Assembly: GCA_963747715.1 (NCBI GenBank)
Contig: CAVVGB010000008.1
Span: forward strand, 62,001-126,000
Length of the DNA: 64,000 nucleotides
Direction of reading: 5' to 3'
Origin: CAVVGB01 sp963747715
GTDB lineage: Bacteria; Actinomycetota; Thermoleophilia; Gaiellales; Gaiellaceae
The notes beneath the pieces are model-generated. The model saw nothing but the letters and a program-made list of their open reading frames with translations, was not told where the DNA came from and did not search any database. The stretch's first letter is position 1. Every line of letters starts with the position of its first letter. Positions 59,700-64,000 of this stretch are shown in pieces. A program made the position numbers and the translations under genes.

Positions 59700-60727
59700 C
59701 GCTCACCGTCGTCGCGTGGAGCGCGCTTGCACTCACCGCGCTGAGCGTCCTCTTCGTCCTGCTCCTCGCCGTCCGGCGCTTCGCGCTGGCGAAGGAAGCC
59801 CGCCGTCACCTCGCTGCCGAAGAGCGGCTGCAACCGGTCGCGCTGGCACTCGCGTCCGGGGAGCCGGTGCCGGCTGCCGGCCTCGACGTGGAAGACGCCG
59901 AGGTCGTCGCGGGTCTGCTCGGCCGGTACGTCCGACAGGTGCGCGGGCAGGCACGCACCGACATCGCGACCTTCTTCGAGGAGCGCGGCTTCGTGGAGCG
60001 GGAGATCGCCGAGCTCCGAAACCACCGAACTTGGAAGCGCGCACGCGCCGCGCATCTGCTCGGTGACATGGCCTCCCCACGAGCAGCCGTCCCGCTGCTC
60101 GTGGCGCTCGACGATCGCAAGCGAGACGTGCGCGCCGCCGCGGCGCGCAGCCTCGGGACGCTGCAGTGCGTCGAAGCGGTCGAGCCGCTGGTCGACGCGC
60201 TCGTGAGCGGACGGGTTCCTCGCGCAGTCGCGGGGCAGGCGCTCCTCACGATCGGCTCGACCTCTCGCGACCGTCTGCGCGGCCTGGTTCCCCACGCGGA
60301 CCCGGAGGTGCGTGCCGTGGCGATCGAACTGCTCGGACTGGTGGGAGACGCGTCGGACGCAGCGCTCGTGGCGACTCACCTGCGCGATTCTGCGGCCGAG
60401 GTGCGCGCCAAGGCCGCCCGCGCGCTCGGGCGTCTCGGCGCCGAGGACGAGGCGGACGGCCTCCGGGCCGCCCTCGGCGATCGCATCCCGTTCGTGCGAG
60501 CGACGGCTGCGATCGCGCTCGGCATGGTGGCCGACCGGGAAGCGGGGCGCGCTCTACTCGAGCAGGCCCGTAACGATCACTTCGATCCGGCGCACGCAGC
60601 CGCCTACGCGCTGGCCGGCGTGGATCCCTCGCTCCTCTGGGATTCGGCACGCAGGCTGGGACAGGGTCGGCACGTCGCCGAGGCCGCCGACGTGACCGCC
60701 GTGAACAGAACGCGAGTGGCGCGGTGA
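59696..60727 (+). CDS. Membrane-anchored HEAT-repeat protein
   Basis: A 343-residue protein with an N-terminal membrane helix (VVAWSALALTALSVLFVLLLAV) and HEAT/PBS-lyase-type repeats from about residue 105 to 310. Repeat units are HRTWKRARAAHLLGDMASPRA, KRDVRAAAARSLGTLQCVEA, DPEVRAVAIELLGLVGDASD, AAEVRAKAARALGRLGAEDE and IPFVRATAAIALGMVADREA. It is likely a scaffold. The GTGA overlaps with the receiver gene and the glycosyltransferase gene suggest it links the signalling module to the synthase. No enzymatic motif. Confidence 0.87.
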   Translation: MTLTVVAWSALALTALSVLFVLLLAVRRFALAKEARRHLAAEERLQPVALALASGEPVPAAGLDVEDAEVVAGLLGRYVRQVRGQARTDIATFFEERGFVEREIAELRNHRTWKRARAAHLLGDMASPRAAVPLLVALDDRKRDVRAAAARSLGTLQCVEAVEPLVDALVSGRVPRAVAGQALLTIGSTSRDRLRGLVPHADPEVRAVAIELLGLVGDASDAALVATHLRDSAAEVRAKAARALGRLGAEDEADGLRAALGDRIPFVRATAAIALGMVADREAGRALLEQARNDHFDPAHAAAYALAGVDPSLLWDSARRLGQGRHVAEAADVTAVNRTRVAR

Positions 60728-62163
60728 GCATCCTCAGAGAAGTACTCACCGTTTCGTCGATCATCGCCTTCGCGTATTTCGCCATCCTCAACGCGACGTA
60801 CCTCGTCTTTACCGCCATCGCCTGGCGTGACGTCACCCGCTACCGCCGGGCGCGCTCGTACGCCGCCGTCGAGGAGGTCTTCGCCTCGCCGTTAACGCCC
60901 CCGATCAGCGTGATCGTGCCCGCTTTCAACGAGGAGGCCGGGATCGTCGAAAGCATCCGCTCGCTGCTCTCGCTTCGCTATCCGGAGTTCGAGGTGATCG
61001 TCGTCAACGACGGCTCGGCCGACCGCACGCTCGGAAAGCTGGCCGAGGCGTTCGAGCTCCTCCCCGTGCGCAAGGCGCTGCGCGGCACGATCCCCACCGC
61101 GCGCGTTCGCGCTGCGTACACCTCGCGCCGCCATCGTGACCTGTGGGTGATCGACAAGGAGAACGGCGGCGGGAAGGCGGACGCCATCAACGCAGGCGTC
61201 AACGCTGCGCGCTATCCGTACTTCTGCGTGCTCGACGCAGACGCGATGCTCGAGGAGGACGCGCTCCTCCGCGTCGCCAAGCCGATGCTGGACGATCCCG
61301 ATCTCGTCGCCGCGACCGGCGGAATCGTCCGCATCGTCAACGGGTCGCGCGTCGACCACGGCCGCGTGCTCGAAGTGGGCCTGCCGAAGAGCTGGCTCGC
61401 AACCGTTCAGGTGGTCGAGTACTTCAGGGCATTCCTCGTCGGGCGGATCGGCTGGAGCCGCATGCGCTCCCTCCTGATCATCTCCGGCGCGTTCGGGCTC
61501 TTTCGCCGCAACCTCGTCGAGGCCGCCGGCGGTTTCTCGACCGCTACGGTGGCCGAGGACCTCGAGCTCGTCGTGCGACTCCACGGGCACCTCCGCGAGC
61601 GCGGAGAGGACTACCGCATCGCCTTCGTGCCAGATCCTGTGGCATGGACGGAGGCGCCTGAGGACCTTCGTTCGCTCCGCGGTCAGCGCTCCCGGTGGCA
61701 GCGCGGCCTCGCGCAGACGCTCTGGCAACACCGCCGCATGGCGGGGAACCCGCGCTACGGCGCCGTCGGCCTTGTCGCCTTTCCGTACTTCATCCTCTTC
61801 GAGCTCCTCGGGCCCCTCATCGAGCTGCTCGGCTACGCGATCGTCATCGCCTCGGCGGCGCTCGGAGCGCTCTCGCTCGCCTTTCTCGGCGCCTTCTTCG
61901 CGGCCGCCGTCCTCGTCGGCTTCTTCCTCTCGCTCTCGGCCCTCGCGCTCGAGGAGTTCAGCTTCCGCCGCTACGTGCGCGGGCGAGAGGTCGGACGCCT
62001 TCTCGTGGCTGCAGTCATCGAGAACTTCGGCTACCGCCAGCTGCTCGCGCTCTGGCGCACGCGCGCGCTCGTCGAACTCGCCCGGGGCCGACACGGCTGG
62101 GGCGAGATGCAGCGCCGCGGTCTCGGCTACGCGCCGGCCGGCGAGCCTTCCGGCGGCCGGTAG
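60724..62163 (+). CDS. Processive family 2 glycosyltransferase, membrane-bound
   Basis: A 479-residue synthase of the poly-N-acetylglucosamine/hyaluronan type. There is an N-terminal helix, then the GT2 core: ISVIVPAFNEEAGIVESI, VIVVNDGSADRT (first Asp), FCVLDADAMLEEDAL (DxD), TVAEDLELVVRLH (catalytic Asp) and QRSRWQRGLAQTLW (Q-x2-RW, processivity). Three or four C-terminal helices form the export channel. The linked receiver and kinase suggest regulated exopolysaccharide output. Sugar not known. Its 3' end overlaps the convergent regulator by 37 bp. Confidence 0.92.
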   Translation: MSILREVLTVSSIIAFAYFAILNATYLVFTAIAWRDVTRYRRARSYAAVEEVFASPLTPPISVIVPAFNEEAGIVESIRSLLSLRYPEFEVIVVNDGSADRTLGKLAEAFELLPVRKALRGTIPTARVRAAYTSRRHRDLWVIDKENGGGKADAINAGVNAARYPYFCVLDADAMLEEDALLRVAKPMLDDPDLVAATGGIVRIVNGSRVDHGRVLEVGLPKSWLATVQVVEYFRAFLVGRIGWSRMRSLLIISGAFGLFRRNLVEAAGGFSTATVAEDLELVVRLHGHLRERGEDYRIAFVPDPVAWTEAPEDLRSLRGQRSRWQRGLAQTLWQHRRMAGNPRYGAVGLVAFPYFILFELLGPLIELLGYAIVIASAALGALSLAFLGAFFAAAVLVGFFLSLSALALEEFSFRRYVRGREVGRLLVAAVIENFGYRQLLALWRTRALVELARGRHGWGEMQRRGLGYAPAGEPSGGR

Positions 62164-62834
62164 CGATACCCGAACCCGCGCACCGTCTCGATCGGCCCCG
62201 CGCCGGGAGCGGCGGTCTCGAGCTTCTTGCGCAGGTAGCCGACGTACAGCTTCGTGCGCGCCCGCGAGCCGCCGGACGCGTCTCCCCAGACGAGCTCGAG
62301 CAGCTGGTCGGAGCTCAGCACCTGGTTCGGGTTGCGCACGAACGCGGCGAGTAACTTGAACTCGAGGGGCGTGAGCGCGACCTGCGTGCCGCCGACGTTC
62401 ACCTCGCGCTGCGCGAAGTCGATCGTGACGAGGCCGTCCGCGTACGTCTCGGGTCGCTCTTCGCGGGGCCGGGCGCGGCGCAGGAGCGCCTCGACGCGGG
62501 CGAGCAGCTCCTGACGCCCGAACGGCTTGGCCACGTAGTCGTCCGCACCCGCCTTGAGCCCGCGAACCCGCTCGAGCTCGGCCGTCCGCGCGGTGAGCAT
62601 GAGAACCGGGATGTCGCTCAGGTCCCGAATGCGCTCGAGCGTCTGCCAACCGTCGAGACCGGGCATCGAGACGTCGAGCAGGACGAGATCAGGAGTGGCC
62701 GCGTAGAGCGTGCGCAACCCTTCGCGCCCGTCCGGCGCCTCCGCCACCTCGTATCCGGCACGCTCGAGCAGCTGGCGCAGGAGGCCGCGAATGTCGGCGT
62801 CATCGTCCACCACGAGCACGCGGGCGCGCTTCAT
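62127..62834 (-). CDS. OmpR-family response regulator (winged helix)
   Basis: A 235-residue transcriptional regulator. The receiver has VLVVDDDADIRGLLRQLLE, Asp in LVLLDVSMPGLDG, Thr in VLMLTARTAE and Lys in DYVAKPFGR. The DNA-binding domain (residues 140-230) ends with VRGFGYRYRPPEG and has ALTPLEFKLLAAFVRNPNQVLS. ATG 62834 was chosen as the receiver start. Such regulators bind 10-11 bp direct repeats, and the TTAAG block at 13325 is the type of site this family uses, though no link is shown. No kinase is adjacent on its strand. Confidence 0.93.
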   Translation of the reverse strand: MKRARVLVVDDDADIRGLLRQLLERAGYEVAEAPDGREGLRTLYAATPDLVLLDVSMPGLDGWQTLERIRDLSDIPVLMLTARTAELERVRGLKAGADDYVAKPFGRQELLARVEALLRRARPREERPETYADGLVTIDFAQREVNVGGTQVALTPLEFKLLAAFVRNPNQVLSSDQLLELVWGDASGGSRARTKLYVGYLRKKLETAAPGAGPIETVRGFGYRYRPPEGSPAGA

Positions 62835-62891
62835 ACCTTTTCCATACCAGATCGCGGAGACATCTTCCGCCGCCCCGGTCAGGATGGGGGT

Positions 62892-63215
62892 GTGGGTCGC
62901 ATCCTGATCTGCGAGCCTGACCCCGAGGTTCGCGAGCTGCTTCGCCGTGTCGTCGAACGCCACGGCCACGAAGCGGTGCTCGAGCCGAACGGCCTGCGAG
63001 ACCTGTCCGGCGTCGTCCTGGAGCCCGCCGACGTCGTCTCGGTCGAGGTGGCGCAGGCGGCCCGGGCCCACGATCCCGAGCTCCCAATCATGTGCGCGAG
63101 CATCGAGCCCCCGACGGCGGGATCGCGCCGGCTCACTCCCGTGGCGCACGTCGTCAAGCCCTTCACCCTCTCCGAGCTCGCGCGCGCTCTCAGCGGAGCC
63201 TTCCCCTCCGCTTAA
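62892..63215 (+). CDS. Degenerate receiver-like protein
   Basis: A 107-residue receiver fold lacking the phospho-acceptor. The acidic pocket is shifted to LICEPDPEVRELLRRVVE. The strand that should carry the Asp reads VVSVEVAQAAR, with no Asp, and the threonine strand reads IMCASIEPP. Lys is kept in HVVKPFTLSEL. It therefore probably cannot be phosphorylated and may act as an atypical regulator. GTG 62892, divergent from the OmpR-family gene. Confidence 0.75.
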   Translation: MGRILICEPDPEVRELLRRVVERHGHEAVLEPNGLRDLSGVVLEPADVVSVEVAQAARAHDPELPIMCASIEPPTAGSRRLTPVAHVVKPFTLSELARALSGAFPSA

Positions 63216-63349
63216 CGACCACGAGCTGCTCGTCAAACGCGCAGCTCGCAGTCGGCCGTCAGTTAGCCCCCTTGGTGCCGTTACCGGTGGGTGGGGGTTC
63301 CCCGCCGCAGAAGCGGCGCACCAGTCCGGATTCTAACGCCGCCCGGGCC

Positions 63350-64000
63350 TCACAGGACGGACAAGTACTTCTCGAGCTCCCACGGCGTGAGCTGGACGCG
63401 GTAGTCGTCCCACTCCTTGCGCTTGAGCTCGAGGTACCGGTCGAAGATGTGAGGGCCGAGCGCCTGGCGGGCCAGGTCGGAGCCGGCCAGCTCGTCGATC
63501 GCCTCTCCGAGCGTCTCGGGGAGCGCGACGATGCCGCGCTCGCGGCGCTGCTCCGCCGTCAGGTGGTAGAGGTTCTGCTCCATGGGCGGCGGAAGGTCGT
63601 ACCCCTTCTCGACGCCCTCCAGGCCCGCGTGCAGAAGCGCCGCGAAGGTGAGGTAGGGGTTGCACGCCGGGTCGGGGCAGCGGATCTCCGCGCGGGTCGC
63701 CTGCTCCTTGCCCGGGTGGTAGAGCGGAATGCGAATGAGCGCCGAGCGGTTGCGGCGCGACCACGCGCAGTAGACCGGCGCCTCGTAGCCCGGCACGAGC
63801 CGCTTGTACGAGTTCACCCACTGCGCGAACACCGCCGAGATCTCGCGCGCGTGGTGGAGTTGGCCGGCGATGAACGCCTTGCCGACGTCGGACAGGTGCC
63901 ACTCGTCGTCCTCGTCGTAGAAGGCGTTCTTGCCCTCGGCGAAGAGGGACTGGTGCGTGTGCATCCCCGACCCGTTCTCGCCGAACAGCGGCTTCGGCAT
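63350..64000 (-). CDS. glnA: Glutamine synthetase, 5' part outside the window
   Basis: The C-terminal 216 residues of a type I/III-like glutamine synthetase, which ligates ammonia to glutamate with ATP. PLFGENGSGMHTHQSL holds the ammonium/glutamate site histidine, YKRLVPGYEAPVYCAWSRRNRSALIRIP the substrate and ATP arginines, and RCPDPACNPYLTFAALL the late metal region. No adenylylation tyrosine segment of the NLY-x-LPPEE kind is seen; the equivalent is MEQNLYHLTAEQRRERGI, so control by adenylylation is uncertain. The ATG at the window edge is internal. Confidence 0.95.
   Translation of the reverse strand: MPKPLFGENGSGMHTHQSLFAEGKNAFYDEDDEWHLSDVGKAFIAGQLHHAREISAVFAQWVNSYKRLVPGYEAPVYCAWSRRNRSALIRIPLYHPGKEQATRAEIRCPDPACNPYLTFAALLHAGLEGVEKGYDLPPPMEQNLYHLTAEQRRERGIVALPETLGEAIDELAGSDLARQALGPHIFDRYLELKRKEWDDYRVQLTPWELEKYLSVL

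Overview
The window is about 64 kb of very GC-rich, densely packed bacterial chromosome. Genes often overlap by ATGA, GTGA or TTGA. GTG and TTG starts are common, and several genes seem to sit on leaderless transcripts. The content is actinobacterial: a SigR/RsrA-type ECF sigma and zinc anti-sigma pair, OpcA next to glucose-6-phosphate dehydrogenase, a PdtaS/PdtaR-like kinase and ANTAR regulator, DUF4395, and alpha/beta-hydrolase-cyclase fusions. A deep-branching class such as Thermoleophilia is my best guess, but that is inference. There is no phage, insertion sequence or CRISPR array. One tRNA-Arg(CCT) is present.

Layout. 0-9.8 kb: a truncated methylmalonate-semialdehyde dehydrogenase starts a tightly overlapping run (OsmC-like, SDR, class V aminotransferase, hotdog thioesterase, M16 protease), followed by an M24 peptidase, an amidohydrolase, a MobA-like transferase and a LytR_C protein. 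9.8-13.3 kb: a stress block with sigma/anti-sigma, an HMA metal-binding protein, a GCS2 ligase and HtrA. 13.4-24.8 kb: a polar amino-acid ABC importer, a divergent Rieske oxygenase/FAD amine oxidase pair, an NCS1 permease with a PfkB kinase, PhzF, SixA and an ABC-2 exporter. 25-30.3 kb: a GT-C membrane glycosyltransferase, then two tiny exported-type peptides ending GxGWxW around a histidine kinase and a GGDEF/HD-GYP protein that share a membrane sensor domain. 30.5-41.6 kb: 2-oxoglutarate dehydrogenase E1, a histidine kinase, a cytochrome oxidase cluster (coxB with fused cytochrome c, coxA, ctaB, a 42-aa membrane protein) and a hydrolase-cyclase fusion. 41.6-45.3 kb: an amidase and a secreted M14 peptidase. 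45.3-54.3 kb: an almost complete pentose-phosphate locus (rpiB-tal-pgi-gnd-zwf-opcA-pgl on the minus strand, tkt divergent). 54.3-64 kb: two-component genes, a HEAT-repeat protein with a family 2 glycosyltransferase, an OmpR-type regulator, a degenerate receiver and the 3' part of glnA.

The most novel-looking items are three. (1) A family of long-hairpin repeats of about 165 bp, with two full copies and one degenerate copy. They lie beside GCS2, zwf/opcA and pgi/gnd, and one copy extends zwf in frame. (2) The GxGWxW peptide/sensor locus at 26.8-30.3 kb. (3) Phased TTAAG direct repeats between htrA and the ABC importer. A GGAAT-N18-GTT promoter stands in front of the ECF sigma gene and indicates autoregulation.

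Five genes (coxA, pgi, tkt and two kinases) are interrupted by nine frame breaks. All nine are consistent with a single extra base, and eight of them fall at 50.0-58.1 kb. Sequence error is more likely than gene decay.
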